Source: Ignavibacteria bacterium UBA7675
Lineage (GTDB): Bacteria > Bacteroidota > Ignavibacteria > Kapaibacteriales > UB7675
Reading direction: 5' to 3'
Length of the DNA stretch: 38,722 nt
NCBI GenBank assembly: GCA_002483085.1
Contig: DLHF01000007.1
Span: 1-38,722 of the forward strand
A program made the position numbers and the translations under genes. Below, piece after piece: positions 1 to 7,387 of this stretch (the stretch's first letter is position 1; every line of letters begins with the position of its first letter). The notes beneath the pieces were generated by a model. It was not told the DNA's origin, did not search any database, and worked only from the letters and a program-made list of their open reading frames with translations.

Positions 1-2
1 TA

Positions 3-407
3 GTTGAAGAAGCTTCTATAATAACGACTTTGTACCGGAGAACTACAAACACTGTGGCATTTGCAAATTTAGAAGTACCTATGCAGCGAAGAGTTGTTCG
101 CAAATTAGCTGGAGAAGCTGGTATAGGCCTAGATGGAATTAGACTTGCTATTAAACATGATCCTTCGCTTATAGGATCAGGTTTCTTTGGACACGCAGCT
201 GCTAAAGGACCAGCTATTACACTGTATCCTGATGCTTTTCAAACACCTGAAATCTTAATCAGGACATTAGGACATGAAAGAACGCATATATATCAATTTA
301 GAACATTTGGTAAGGCTCTGAATACTGACGTGGGTAGGTTGTGGGAGGCAGCAGCTATAGAAAGTGAGGAGTCATGGTTGTTATATTATTTCAGAAATAA
401 AAGGTAA
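3..407 (+). CDS. C-terminal part of a polymorphic-toxin-like protein with zincin (HERTH) tail, 5' end outside window
   Basis: The frame is open to the left edge with no stop, so this is probably the tail of a longer gene. A TTG at 30 is the first possible internal start but has no ribosome binding site. The visible 134 residues hold LGHERTHIYQ (HExxH zinc motif) followed about 25 residues later by WEAAAIESEESW, where a Glu could be the third, gluzincin-type ligand. From memory, this layout occurs at the C-terminus of RHS/YD-repeat and other polymorphic toxins as a metallopeptidase effector. A small gene follows after 5 bases, as expected for toxin then immunity. Base composition is visibly AT-richer than the rest of the window, which suggests horizontal acquisition. 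An unrelated small metalloprotease remains possible. The toxin role is inferred; the HExxH motif and open 5' end are seen. Confidence 0.6.
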   Translation, partial: VEEASIITTLYRRTTNTVAFANLEVPMQRRVVRKLAGEAGIGLDGIRLAIKHDPSLIGSGFFGHAAAKGPAITLYPDAFQTPEILIRTLGHERTHIYQFRTFGKALNTDVGRLWEAAAIESEESWLLYYFRNKR

Positions 408-412
408 AGTTT

Positions 413-718
413 ATGGCCAAGAAATTGCGACAAAAAAAGAAGCTCTCTAAACATGAGCGTTGGTTGAGAACTTATCTACAAATACGCGATAAAGATCCCA
501 ATGTAAAATGCCCTATATGCGGTAAATCGGATATTGGATTCCAACACGTTGGAAATATAGAAACAAGGATTGGTACGATTTTTATATGGTGTTGGTCTTG
601 TATGAATGGAACAACATTAGGACGAGTAAGTATTCCATTAGAAATTAAGATGATACCACTCGAATTGCCAGAAGCAGAGTTCCGTAAGTATGTTCCTGAT
701 ATAAAACTGGATTTCTGA
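413..718 (+). CDS. small zinc-ribbon protein, candidate immunity protein
   Basis: This is a 101-residue protein starting 5 bases after the toxin-like tail, so the two are probably cotranscribed. The N-terminus is very basic (MAKKLRQKKKLSKHERW). It then has a CPIC motif at about residues 33-36 and a CWSC motif at about 60-63, a typical four-Cys zinc ribbon, followed by an acidic, hydrophobic C-terminus. There is no signal peptide or membrane segment, so it should be cytoplasmic. The position immediately after a toxin tail is where the cognate immunity protein normally sits, and I recall zinc-ribbon proteins of this shape beside such toxins. It shares the AT-rich composition of the toxin fragment. 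It could instead be an unrelated zinc-ribbon protein; the immunity role is inferred from context. Confidence 0.6.
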   Translation: MAKKLRQKKKLSKHERWLRTYLQIRDKDPNVKCPICGKSDIGFQHVGNIETRIGTIFIWCWSCMNGTTLGRVSIPLEIKMIPLELPEAEFRKYVPDIKLDF

Positions 719-849
719 CAACGACCAAATCGATCTACTGACATTTAGCGGTGAACAGTTCTTTGAAATACTGTTGAAATTTAAGACCATTATTGGCTTT
801 CTATAGTTTTGGAAAGGCCATGAGCTCTGCCAGTAGTTGCTGTACTCGT

Positions 850-935
850 TGCGAAGTGGCCCGGACTACCACGCGGCGGATGTGCAGCACGGTGCAGAGG
901 CAAAGCGCCGGGGCAGAGACAGAAGCGCAACAATC
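850..935 (+). repeat. dispersed intergenic repeat, partial copy A
   Basis: This stretch carries the distal half of the repeat family found elsewhere in the window. It has ACGCGGCGG, then CACGGTGCAGAGGCA and then GACAGAAGCGCAAC in the same order as the reverse complement of the copy at 14631-14793. It lies in what looks like the 5' part of the next gene's longest frame (from 837), which argues that the frame upstream of 990 is not coding. The remaining 719-849 is AT-rich with no recognised feature. Confidence 0.6.
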
Positions 936-989
936 TCCACCGACACAACTGGAGCTTTTCGCCGAGCGCGGAACAACTTCAGCTCTTGG

Positions 990-2264
990 ATGTTTGCCTC
1001 AAACAGCGTAGTTTCTCGATGGTTCAACAATTTCCCAACCAATGCAGCAGTATGTATGCTTCCACGCGCACAGGAATACTATGCCCGACAGCAATTTTCT
1101 GATGAAAAATACCGTCGGTTTCTCTCGCAGTTGCATGAGTCGATTGGTATGCCCATCGAATTCCGCGTCTCGGAAATGCCCGTGTTTGTCTCCAACGAGT
1201 TCAGGCGCAGCCTTGAGCTCGCAGCGGTCGATATTCTGCGGCAATGCGTAAGCCCGGAATATCGCAGGCAGTCAGAGGCAACTCTGGAAGAGCGCTACAC
1301 CGTACCGAACGAAGCAGACCATCCACTGTTTGCAGTAGTAGACTTTGCTGTGGCCGAGAGCGATGAAGGACTTCAGCCGAAGCTAATCGAGCTACAGGGT
1401 TTTCCTTCGCTATTTGGCTACCAGTATTATTTTGCCAAAACAAGCAAGGAAGTGTTTGGGCTCGACCCTTCGTATGCTATTACGCTCGGTGGTATTGGCG
1501 AAAGCGAATACATCGACTTGGTACGGACTTCTATTCTGGGCACACACGATCCAGAGGAAGTTGCTCTATTGGAGTACCAGCCGGAACATCAGAAGACCCG
1601 TCCCGACTTTCTGGCTCTGCGAACGCTCATCGGCATTGAGGAAACGGACATTTGCTCGGTAAAAAAGGAGGGCAACAGGCTGTACCACCAGCGCAAGGGT
1701 AGATGGGTGCCTATTAAGCGAATTTTCAACCGGGCAATCATTGATGAATTAGACGACCAGGGGGCGGTGTTGCCATTCCACTGGCGCGATGATCTCGACG
1801 TGGAATGGGCTGGCCATCCCAACTGGTATTTCCGCATCAGCAAATTTGCCCTGCCTTATCTCCGGGGCAGTGCTGTACCTGATACGCATTTTGTAAGCGA
1901 CTTGGAGAATATTCCAGACGATCTACACCGATATGTCCTCAAACCGCTGTACTCCTTCGCAGGCAAAGGCGTCAACGTGGCTCCCACAAGCGCCGACATC
2001 GCTGCTATTCCACCAGAGCAGGCAAGCCAATGGGTGCTGATGGAAAAAGTACAATATGCCGAATACATCTACACGCCCGAAGGCATGAACAAAGCTGAAA
2101 TTCGCGTACTTCTCATATGGCCCGAGGACAGCGATACGCCCATGCCTGTCATGTCGCTGATACGCACTGGTCGCGGTCCGATGATGGGCGTGCGCTACAA
2201 CAGCGTACCGTGGAGCGGCTCTTCAGGCGGACTCTTTGGCGATAAGGATCGAGCCGAAGGGTAG
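990..2264 (+). CDS. ATP-grasp-like protein of unknown substrate
   Basis: This is a 424-residue soluble protein. The frame is open from 837, but 837-989 overlaps a dispersed repeat, so I start at ATG 990; ATG 1056 (MLPRAQEYYARQQF) is also possible. There is no signal peptide. The C-terminal third looks like an ATP-grasp nucleotide fold: RYVLKPLYSFAGKGV (Lys plus Gly-rich loop), WVLMEKVQYAEYI (hinge), KAEIRVLLIW and a final MGVRYN...WSGSSGGLF segment where metal-binding residues would sit. The N-terminal part includes RVSEMPVFV and PKLIELQGFPSLFGYQ, resembling glutathionylspermidine-synthase-like or peptide-ligase architectures. ATP-grasp enzymes join a carboxylate to an amine or thiol; the substrate is unknown. 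It stands alone and ends at a bidirectional terminator. Gene reality is near certain; the fold is a motif-level inference. Confidence 0.75.
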   Translation: MFASNSVVSRWFNNFPTNAAVCMLPRAQEYYARQQFSDEKYRRFLSQLHESIGMPIEFRVSEMPVFVSNEFRRSLELAAVDILRQCVSPEYRRQSEATLEERYTVPNEADHPLFAVVDFAVAESDEGLQPKLIELQGFPSLFGYQYYFAKTSKEVFGLDPSYAITLGGIGESEYIDLVRTSILGTHDPEEVALLEYQPEHQKTRPDFLALRTLIGIEETDICSVKKEGNRLYHQRKGRWVPIKRIFNRAIIDELDDQGAVLPFHWRDDLDVEWAGHPNWYFRISKFALPYLRGSAVPDTHFVSDLENIPDDLHRYVLKPLYSFAGKGVNVAPTSADIAAIPPEQASQWVLMEKVQYAEYIYTPEGMNKAEIRVLLIWPEDSDTPMPVMSLIRTGRGPMMGVRYNSVPWSGSSGGLFGDKDRAEG

Positions 2265-2293
2265 GCGGCAACAGCAAGAACTTTTACAAACAA

Positions 2294-2332
2294 AACAGCC
2301 CGGCAGTCATCGCGATTGCCGGGCTGTTGTTT
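2294..2332. terminator. bidirectional rho-independent terminator
   Basis: AACAGCCCGGCA (2294-2305) pairs perfectly with TGCCGGGCTGTT (2317-2328) over an 11-base loop. It is flanked by A-rich sequence on the left and TGTTT on the right. It lies between two convergent genes ending at 2264 (+) and 2346 (-), so it can serve both. Confidence 0.85.
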
Positions 2333-2345
2333 ACTTCGGCTCACC

Positions 2346-2717
2346 TCATTTTCCGAATCCACCAACAGCGATTGCCGGAATTTCTGGCTTTGCCAAAACC
2401 GTTTCACGGCTGCTCGGAAGAACTTCCAACAACTTTCGCGAAGCAGTAAAGTGCCCCTGAAATTTCTCTGTATGTGCAGCTTGCAGCAGCGGGGCGTATT
2501 CAGCCTGATAGCGGTTGTAATCTTCTCTGCTACGGCACGCATAGCGTATCTCATACTGCCCACCGGACTCGGGCGCAGGTGCGAGAATACGATAGACACA
2601 CGACGAGAGGAACATACCAGTACGCAGGACATCTGGCATATGGATCGAACGCATCCATTCGAGCCATTCGTCGTGCCGATCCTGATCGATTGTTACAGTC
2701 ACACAGTAGTAGAGCAT
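2346..2717 (-). CDS. DUF4286 family protein
   Basis: This is a 123-residue protein, MLYYCVTVTID...HDEWLEWMRSIHMPDVL..TGMF, with YEIRYACRSREDYNRYQ and a later HTEKFQGHF. These match my memory of DUF4286, a small ferredoxin-like (dimeric alpha-beta barrel) family common in Bacteroidota. Its biochemical role is not established. There is no signal peptide or membrane segment. The start is preceded by AGGA about 10 bases upstream. It lies 25 bases after the hydrolase on the same strand and probably forms the end of a lexA-like / hydrolase / DUF4286 transcription unit. The tail after about residue 100 (PSSRETVLAKPEIPAIAVGGFGK) is probably variable. Confidence 0.85.
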   Translation of the reverse strand: MLYYCVTVTIDQDRHDEWLEWMRSIHMPDVLRTGMFLSSCVYRILAPAPESGGQYEIRYACRSREDYNRYQAEYAPLLQAAHTEKFQGHFTASRKLLEVLPSSRETVLAKPEIPAIAVGGFGK

Positions 2718-2742
2718 GGTAGACAGTCCTGAAATACAACAG

Positions 2743-3534
2743 TTATTTTTTAGGATTGGCCGCTGTCGGAAAATAGGCCGAGAGAAATGCCTTTAATTCA
2801 CTCCAGTAAGCCTGATTATCGTCGAACTGCGACCACAGAGCCCGGGCACCGTGATTGCCCTCGGTAGCTGGCACAAAGAATGTTCTACTATCAGCGGGAA
2901 GAGCGTTATAGATGGCCTTCCACTGCTCTTGTTCTTTGCGTGCGGATGCAATAAACACTGGAGCTTTTACTTTGGCAGCAGCTTCTTGTATAAAGGTAGC
3001 ACTTTTGCCAGCACGGGTAAAATATTCACCCGGCGAAAAAGCGACAACCCCGCTTACGGCACCGGGCTGCTCGGCGGCTAGCAGCAGCACCAGGGCAGCG
3101 GAATACGAACTACCGAACACGACTAAACGACCGCCTGCATAGTTCAACTTTGCGTAGCTCACAGCAGCCTTCATATCGTCGTAGGCGTCCAGATAGTTTG
3201 TTGCTTTGCCTGCTTCGCGAGCTTTTTTATAGGTTTCATTATCTGTGCGGTTCACATTTTCGCCGGAGCGCAAATCCACGGCCAAGCAATTATACCCGAG
3301 CTTATTCAGTTGCGGAGCGATTTCGCGGTATTCACCCCGGCTCCAGCCAGCTTGGTGAAACAGCACGATCAGAGGTGCTTCGCGTGGATGAGGCATATAC
3401 AAATCGGCGGTAATAGGAATGCCATCGCCCGAAGGAAATACAATAGTTTTGGAATCGCTGCTTTGTGCCGATTGAGTGAACAATACCAACAACAGAAGCA
3501 GCAGATTAGTGCGGAGAATATACAGTGCCGTCAT
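2743..3534 (-). CDS. secreted alpha/beta hydrolase (dienelactone-hydrolase-like)
   Basis: This is a 263-residue protein. The frame extends to TTG 3567, but ATG 3534 is preceded by GGAG at a good distance and opens a clear signal peptide (MTALYILRTN, then a run of Leu, ending near QSAQS), so I use it. The mature part has the hydrolase core: APLIVLFHQAGWSRG (oxyanion region), LAVDLRSG, a nucleophile elbow GSSYS (Ser at about residue 143) and a late EGNHGARAL whose His fits the triad base. The elbow reads GxSxS instead of GxSxG. The acid residue is not obvious (SARKEQEQW sits where Asp is usual). It probably acts as an esterase or peptidase-like hydrolase in the periplasm; the substrate is unknown. 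It follows the LexA-like gene by 58 bases on the same strand. Confidence 0.8.
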   Translation of the reverse strand: MTALYILRTNLLLLLLVLFTQSAQSSDSKTIVFPSGDGIPITADLYMPHPREAPLIVLFHQAGWSRGEYREIAPQLNKLGYNCLAVDLRSGENVNRTDNETYKKAREAGKATNYLDAYDDMKAAVSYAKLNYAGGRLVVFGSSYSAALVLLLAAEQPGAVSGVVAFSPGEYFTRAGKSATFIQEAAAKVKAPVFIASARKEQEQWKAIYNALPADSRTFFVPATEGNHGARALWSQFDDNQAYWSELKAFLSAYFPTAANPKK

Positions 3535-3592
3535 AGCGGTGCTCCATTCCATGAATAATGATGTCAATTGTGGTTCAGCACCAGAATCACCA

Positions 3593-4243
3593 TCAGCGAA
3601 ACTTCCGGATCAGCCCAACGACCACTCCCAGCATGGCAAGCGAATCATCTTCTTCCGGGAATCTCAGCCTGGGAAAGCCTTTGGCGCTCGCAGTTAGCTC
3701 GGTGTAATTCGGCGTTTGCGTGTACCGCCGGATGTATTTCATATCGTGAACAAGGCAAACGACAATCTGTCCGCTTTTCGCTGTCTGCTGTTGCTGCACG
3801 ATCACTATATCGCCTTGAAAAATGCCATCGATGCTCATACCGTCGTCCTCCGCTACCGAGCCAAACAACTGCCCTTTTGTAGAGAAGAAGTTGCCATCCA
3901 CCACCATCTGCCCCTTTGGAGAGAGAAACACAGAAAGGGGATTATCGGATTGCCCATCACCGATCAGCGTGATATTCTTGGCGCCTTGCACCTGAAGCGA
4001 CTTATAGGTCTTTTTAGCGCTGTCGTCGAGAATCCGAAGCCCGCGCGAGGCGCCCTTGGAAACCCGCTCAATATATCCCTTTTTTTCCAGAGCCTGCAAA
4101 AGCTGGCTCACGCCATTGGTCGAAGCAAAACCGAACTTATTGCATATCTCCTGGATTGTTGGAGGAAAGCCGTTTTTTTCAATGTGCTCGCGCAGAAAAT
4201 GAAAAACGTCGTTCTGCCGTTTGGTCAGGCCCAGTTTCATCAT
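3593..4243 (-). CDS. LexA-like repressor with degenerate, probably non-cleavable S24 domain
   Basis: This is a 216-residue protein. The frame begins at GTG 4261, but the ATG-ATG at 4243/4240 follows GAGAAG and precedes the conserved LexA start KLGLTKRQNDVF. Residues 5-70 are a canonical LexA winged helix (GFPPTIQEICNKFGF...LLQALEKKGYIER..SRGLRI). The C-terminal half keeps the S24 fold but not the chemistry. By ungapped comparison with E. coli LexA, the cleavage-site Ala-Gly becomes Ser-Asp (IGDGQSDNP). Catalytic Ser119 becomes Gly (EDDGMSIDGIFQGD). Catalytic Lys156 becomes Arg (DMKYIRRY). It should bind DNA and dimerise but not cut itself on RecA activation. It may be a constitutive or ligand-controlled repressor, or a LexA relieved by another route. 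A second canonical lexA elsewhere cannot be excluded. Confidence 0.88.
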   Translation of the reverse strand: MMKLGLTKRQNDVFHFLREHIEKNGFPPTIQEICNKFGFASTNGVSQLLQALEKKGYIERVSKGASRGLRILDDSAKKTYKSLQVQGAKNITLIGDGQSDNPLSVFLSPKGQMVVDGNFFSTKGQLFGSVAEDDGMSIDGIFQGDIVIVQQQQTAKSGQIVVCLVHDMKYIRRYTQTPNYTELTASAKGFPRLRFPEEDDSLAMLGVVVGLIRKFR

Positions 4244-4319
4244 ACCATACCCGCTTCTCACCGGATTGCTATAAACACTCAGTCGAATAACTACGACCGG
4301 CGGTAAAGATATTAAGAAA

Positions 4320-4353
4320 AAAGCATTCCATCAACACACCAACGGAATGCTTT
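4320..4353 (-). terminator. terminator for the small membrane protein gene
   Basis: AAAGCATTCC (4320-4329) pairs with GGAATGCTTT (4344-4353) across a 14-base loop. Read on the minus strand, the stem is followed by a T-rich run (complement of 4311-4320). It sits just after the stop of the minus-strand gene ending at 4383 and upstream of the LexA-like gene, so it separates the two units. Confidence 0.7.
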
Positions 4354-4382
4354 CACACGGATATAGCTATAAATTTGCACGA

Positions 4383-4673
4383 TTACGCATGTGGCGGGAC
4401 TGCGCGGTGCGAATGAGCAGGCGGCGGATCTATGGCCAAATTGCGGCCTCGCAGCGAAGGCCAATCCGCAAATGCGAGGTAATACATCATAAAAACATTA
4501 ATACCGGGAATAAGCAGCGCGAGGCTCCACCAGCCGGAAAAACCTGCTTTCCGAAAGATTTTCCAACACGGAACTACCCAGAGAATAAGGCCAACTACCA
4601 TCACCACCAGAATTGATACCATCGACCCCGGCAGTCCAATTTGATTATCGCCCATATATTGTGTGTCGTTCAT
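4383..4673 (-). CDS. small two-segment membrane protein (DUF5684-like)
   Basis: This is a 96-residue protein. The frame is longer upstream, but ATG 4673 (MNDTQYMGDNQIG) has an excellent GGAGAGG four bases before it. There are two hydrophobic segments, at about residues 17-36 (MVSILVVMVVGLILWVVP) and 46-64 (WWSLALLIPGINVFMMYYL). They are joined by IFRKAGFSGW, the Lys-Ala-Gly-x-x-Gly-Trp loop I associate with DUF5684-type small inner-membrane proteins. The function of that family is unknown. The C-terminus RGRNLAIDPPPAHSHRAVPPHA is unlike the rest. It overlaps DNA that faintly resembles the dispersed repeat (GCGCGGTGCGAATGAG), so the original stop may have been replaced by repeat-derived sequence. 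It is followed by its own terminator. Confidence 0.75.
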   Translation of the reverse strand: MNDTQYMGDNQIGLPGSMVSILVVMVVGLILWVVPCWKIFRKAGFSGWWSLALLIPGINVFMMYYLAFADWPSLRGRNLAIDPPPAHSHRAVPPHA

Positions 4674-5140
4674 ACGACCTCTCCGAAAGATGAAGGAAAA
4701 CGCTCTGTTCTTATTGCCTGGCTTCGCTTCGATTGCACTGGCACAGACACCGCAATGGCACCGCTGTAGTACAAGCCAGCCACCGTTATAAGACAGGAAC
4801 AAAACGACATTTGTTCCCACCAGCGGAGCGCTCAGGCCAATGATTTTTGCGACTGAACGATATAGCCCTGAAACAGGAAAGGCACATTCCAGTCATTATC
4901 ATGGACAACAGGATATTACTACTCTCTACATATTTGCAAATAAGGTGTAGTACGAGTAGCTTAAGAACATGACATGAGCATGGCGGTGCTGCCACTGGTA
5001 CAGGAGCCGGTAACTGGTTGGCAGAGCGTTGGATGCCCGCAGGAGAACAGATGCAATTAGATTGTGTAATACGGCTGCGATAGAGACTGCTGTCTTTGCC
5101 TTGTTAGCGTAAGAATAATGTGAGAACAAATGACAGCAAC
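4674..5140. other. intergenic region without recognised gene
   Basis: This is the divergent region between the small membrane protein (-) and the ECF sigma gene (+). Short frames here show no family resemblance, signal peptide or good ribosome binding site. Promoters for both flanking genes must lie here, but I could not assign convincing -35/-10 boxes. The right end runs into repeat copy B. Confidence 0.5.
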
Positions 5141-5250
5141 TACGCGGCGGACGTCCTCGCATTTGTTACCGTAGGAACGGTGCGAGGACGAGCTTACAAT
5201 AACTGCGACGCGGTGGACTATGAATACGGACAGAGACAGAAGCGTAATCA
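5141..5250 (+). repeat. dispersed intergenic repeat, copy B, with hairpin
   Basis: It contains a 29-base block (5150-5178) that matches 24394-24422 in copy F with one mismatch. It also has the family's distal motif GACAGAAGCG near 5237-5246. TCCTCGCA (5154-5161) and TGCGAGGA (5181-5188) form a perfect 8-bp inverted repeat. The block lies inside the longest open frame of the sigma gene (from 5120), so that frame's first roughly 60 codons are probably not translated. Confidence 0.65.
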
Positions 5251-5302
5251 CTCGCTTTTCGTGCTATTTCCCAGCTTAGAGCACACCCCAATAACTCTGT
5301 CA

Positions 5303-5905
5303 ATGCAAGTTCTTTATCAACTGTTGAACTCCATGATACAGACCTACGCCTCCTATAGCGACGTTCGGCTCTACACCCTGCTACAGGGCGGCGCACGAGA
5401 AAAAGAGGTGGCATTTAGCGAGTTGTACAGGCGGCACTCGTCCCGCATCTTCCTGTACTGCCGTTATATTCTCGGTGAAACCGACAACACTCGTGACGTT
5501 TTTCAGGAAACGTGGCTACGCCTATTGCAAAGCGCGGAGCAGAGACGCGAGGTACAAAATGTACCGGCATACCTCTTGCGTATAAGCCGAAATCTCTGTC
5601 TTGATGTACAGCAAGCATCGGGCAGGCGTGTATTTCTTCCATTAGACGAGCTGCAATTGCCCGCAGAAGAGCCTGCGGTACGGGTTGGTGAGCTGGAAAC
5701 GCTGATTGAAACGGCGCTGGAAACGCTCACCGAAGAATATCGCGAGGCATTTGTGCTACAGACATACAATGGCCTCTCCTACAAGGAAATTGCAGAGATT
5801 ATCGAAGAGCCAGTATCTACTGTCCGCAACAGAGTAGTACGCGCAAAAAGCAAGCTACGGGCAGTGCTTGCTCCCTTTCTTCTCGAAGCTAATGCCAGCC
5901 GGTAG
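5303..5905 (+). CDS. ECF-family RNA polymerase sigma factor
   Basis: This is a 200-residue protein from ATG 5303. ATG 5333 (MIQTYASYSD) is an alternative, and the frame open from 5120 is repeat-derived upstream. Region 2 is at residues 37-105: FSELYRRHSSRIFLYCRYIL, then the DVFQETWLRLL core-binding helix and PAYLLRISRNLCLD. A linker PLDELQLPAEEP joins it to region 4 at about 131-185 (EEYREAFVLQTYNGLSYKEIAEIIEEPVSTVRNRVVRAKSKL), with the helix-turn-helix that reads the -35 element. There is no region 1 or 3, as usual for ECF factors. It directs RNA polymerase to a small regulon, probably including its own operon. The next gene, 59 bases on, is a membrane protein that looks like its anti-sigma. 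Confidence 0.92.
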   Translation: MQVLYQLLNSMIQTYASYSDVRLYTLLQGGAREKEVAFSELYRRHSSRIFLYCRYILGETDNTRDVFQETWLRLLQSAEQRREVQNVPAYLLRISRNLCLDVQQASGRRVFLPLDELQLPAEEPAVRVGELETLIETALETLTEEYREAFVLQTYNGLSYKEIAEIIEEPVSTVRNRVVRAKSKLRAVLAPFLLEANASR

Positions 5906-5964
5906 CGCGGCAGACTGGGCGTACATTCAGACGTTTTCCGGCAAGGAAGACTAATCAGAAAACT

Positions 5965-7341
5965 ATGAATAACGAGTATCAGTTCTCAGCGTCGGAACTC
6001 ATCCATCTTTTCGTAGATGGCGAAGCCGATATAGCACAACAGGCATTGTTATTTTCCCTGCTGGCTATCGACGCCGGACTACAGGAACAATTCCGCTCGG
6101 CTGTGCTCATGCAACAGACCATAGCACAGGTACGGGCATCGGCGGTTCCCCCGGAGCATTACACCGCCGGGCTTTTTGCCAAAGCGGGCTTTACTGCCGC
6201 CCAGCCATCAGCCACATGGCTGGCTGGAATATCGACTACGGCAAAGAACGTCGTTCTTTCACTATTTTCCGCAGTAGTTGGCGCGTGTATTGCCACTCTG
6301 CTGCTATTCCCATACATAGACAAGGCTACACCGGGACCGAGAGCTTCCATGGCAGACACAGCGCTGCATCAACAGCTTTCTGATTCCAGTACAACCGAAA
6401 CCTATGCGCCGACTCCCGCCGGGCAGTCAACTATATCTGGTGGTACGGCTCCCATCAGACAAGCTGATAGGCCCGGCGGCACGGCTCGTATATATTCCCA
6501 GTACAACGCCACACCAACCGCGAATCGGGCATCTGCCTCTCTATCGCCAATAGAGCTTCCAACGCCGACCACAAGCGAGAACCTGACGCAGAAAAGGCCG
6601 GATACTCCAATGGATGAAGAAGCAATACATGCAAGTATTGATGAGGAAACACCAATCGCACAAACTGATGCAGATGCGGCAAACAAGCCCGTGGAAATTC
6701 TCGCAGACACCCCGCTGGACAATGCAATGGCGGAAAACCAAACAGAGAACGCACCGGAAACACCGATAGCATCAATTACAACAGCGCCTATTGCTCAGCA
6801 GCAGATAGCAGCAATAGACAGGAGCAGACCGCAGCGGATTGCGCCCGCGCAGATGCCAGCGGTAGAACAGCTTCCGATGGTAACGCTCTATCTAAAGAAT
6901 ATACAAGCCCTGCGCTGGTATCCGGTGCGAGACATTCCTGCCTCGACTATAGAAGAAAACCTCATGTTCGGAGGGTTGTACCACCTTTCGCGGGAACACG
7001 CCGTAGGAGCAGAAGTTGGCAGAGAGCTGTTGCCTCTGTACAGCTTTACCGATAGCTCGCAAATACGCATGAACATACTGTTGTGGGCGGGTGGTGTCTA
7101 CCAGTACCAGCCCGAAGAACTCGCCATAGCCAATACAATAGAGCCATTTGTACGAATTGGTCTGGGCGGCACAGGCGCAGGGCCTATGGGCAAAGCTATG
7201 CTGGGAATACGACTACAAACCAGCAATGTGCTATCGGCAGCGCTTGGCGTAGAAAGCTCGACACTTGTGTACCGGCGTGGCACGAAGCTGAACACAACGG
7301 GCAAGCTCGGATTTACGGTGTCAATCGAGGCGAAGTTATGA
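5965..7341 (+). CDS. putative anti-sigma factor with periplasmic linker and C-terminal barrel-like domain
   Basis: This is a 458-residue protein with three zones. Residues 1-90 are a helical cytoplasmic domain starting FSASELIHLFVDGEADIAQQALLFSLLA. They resemble the N-terminal domain of anti-sigma factors but have no HxxxCxxC zinc motif. Residues 94-116 (AKNVVLSLFSAVVGACIATLLLF) are a single membrane segment. Residues 118-303 are low-complexity Pro/Thr/Ala/Glu-rich and probably disordered. Residues 304-458 alternate polar and hydrophobic residues with aromatic girdles and Gly, like a small outer-membrane barrel (LRWYPVRDIP, MFGGLYHLSREHAVGAEVGRE, IEPFVRIGLGGTGAGPMGKAMLGIRLQ, KLGFTVSIEAKL). 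The position right after the ECF sigma supports the anti-sigma role. One chain could link the inner and outer membranes. The domain roles are inference. Confidence 0.75.
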   Translation: MNNEYQFSASELIHLFVDGEADIAQQALLFSLLAIDAGLQEQFRSAVLMQQTIAQVRASAVPPEHYTAGLFAKAGFTAAQPSATWLAGISTTAKNVVLSLFSAVVGACIATLLLFPYIDKATPGPRASMADTALHQQLSDSSTTETYAPTPAGQSTISGGTAPIRQADRPGGTARIYSQYNATPTANRASASLSPIELPTPTTSENLTQKRPDTPMDEEAIHASIDEETPIAQTDADAANKPVEILADTPLDNAMAENQTENAPETPIASITTAPIAQQQIAAIDRSRPQRIAPAQMPAVEQLPMVTLYLKNIQALRWYPVRDIPASTIEENLMFGGLYHLSREHAVGAEVGRELLPLYSFTDSSQIRMNILLWAGGVYQYQPEELAIANTIEPFVRIGLGGTGAGPMGKAMLGIRLQTSNVLSAALGVESSTLVYRRGTKLNTTGKLGFTVSIEAKL

Positions 7342-7387
7342 AACCTATTGGCACACGTTGCCCGCTTTGGCACCTATGGAGGTATTC

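Noticed and set aside
793..1011. A 72-residue frame at the left of the ATP-grasp-like gene
   Set aside because: It lies over repeat copy A, is Cys/Thr/Ser-rich with no domain and overlaps the real gene in another frame.
2195..2632. A 145-residue minus-strand frame overlapping the DUF4286 gene
   Set aside because: It crosses the terminator and overlaps DUF4286 on the same strand in another frame. DUF4286 is recognised and this is not.
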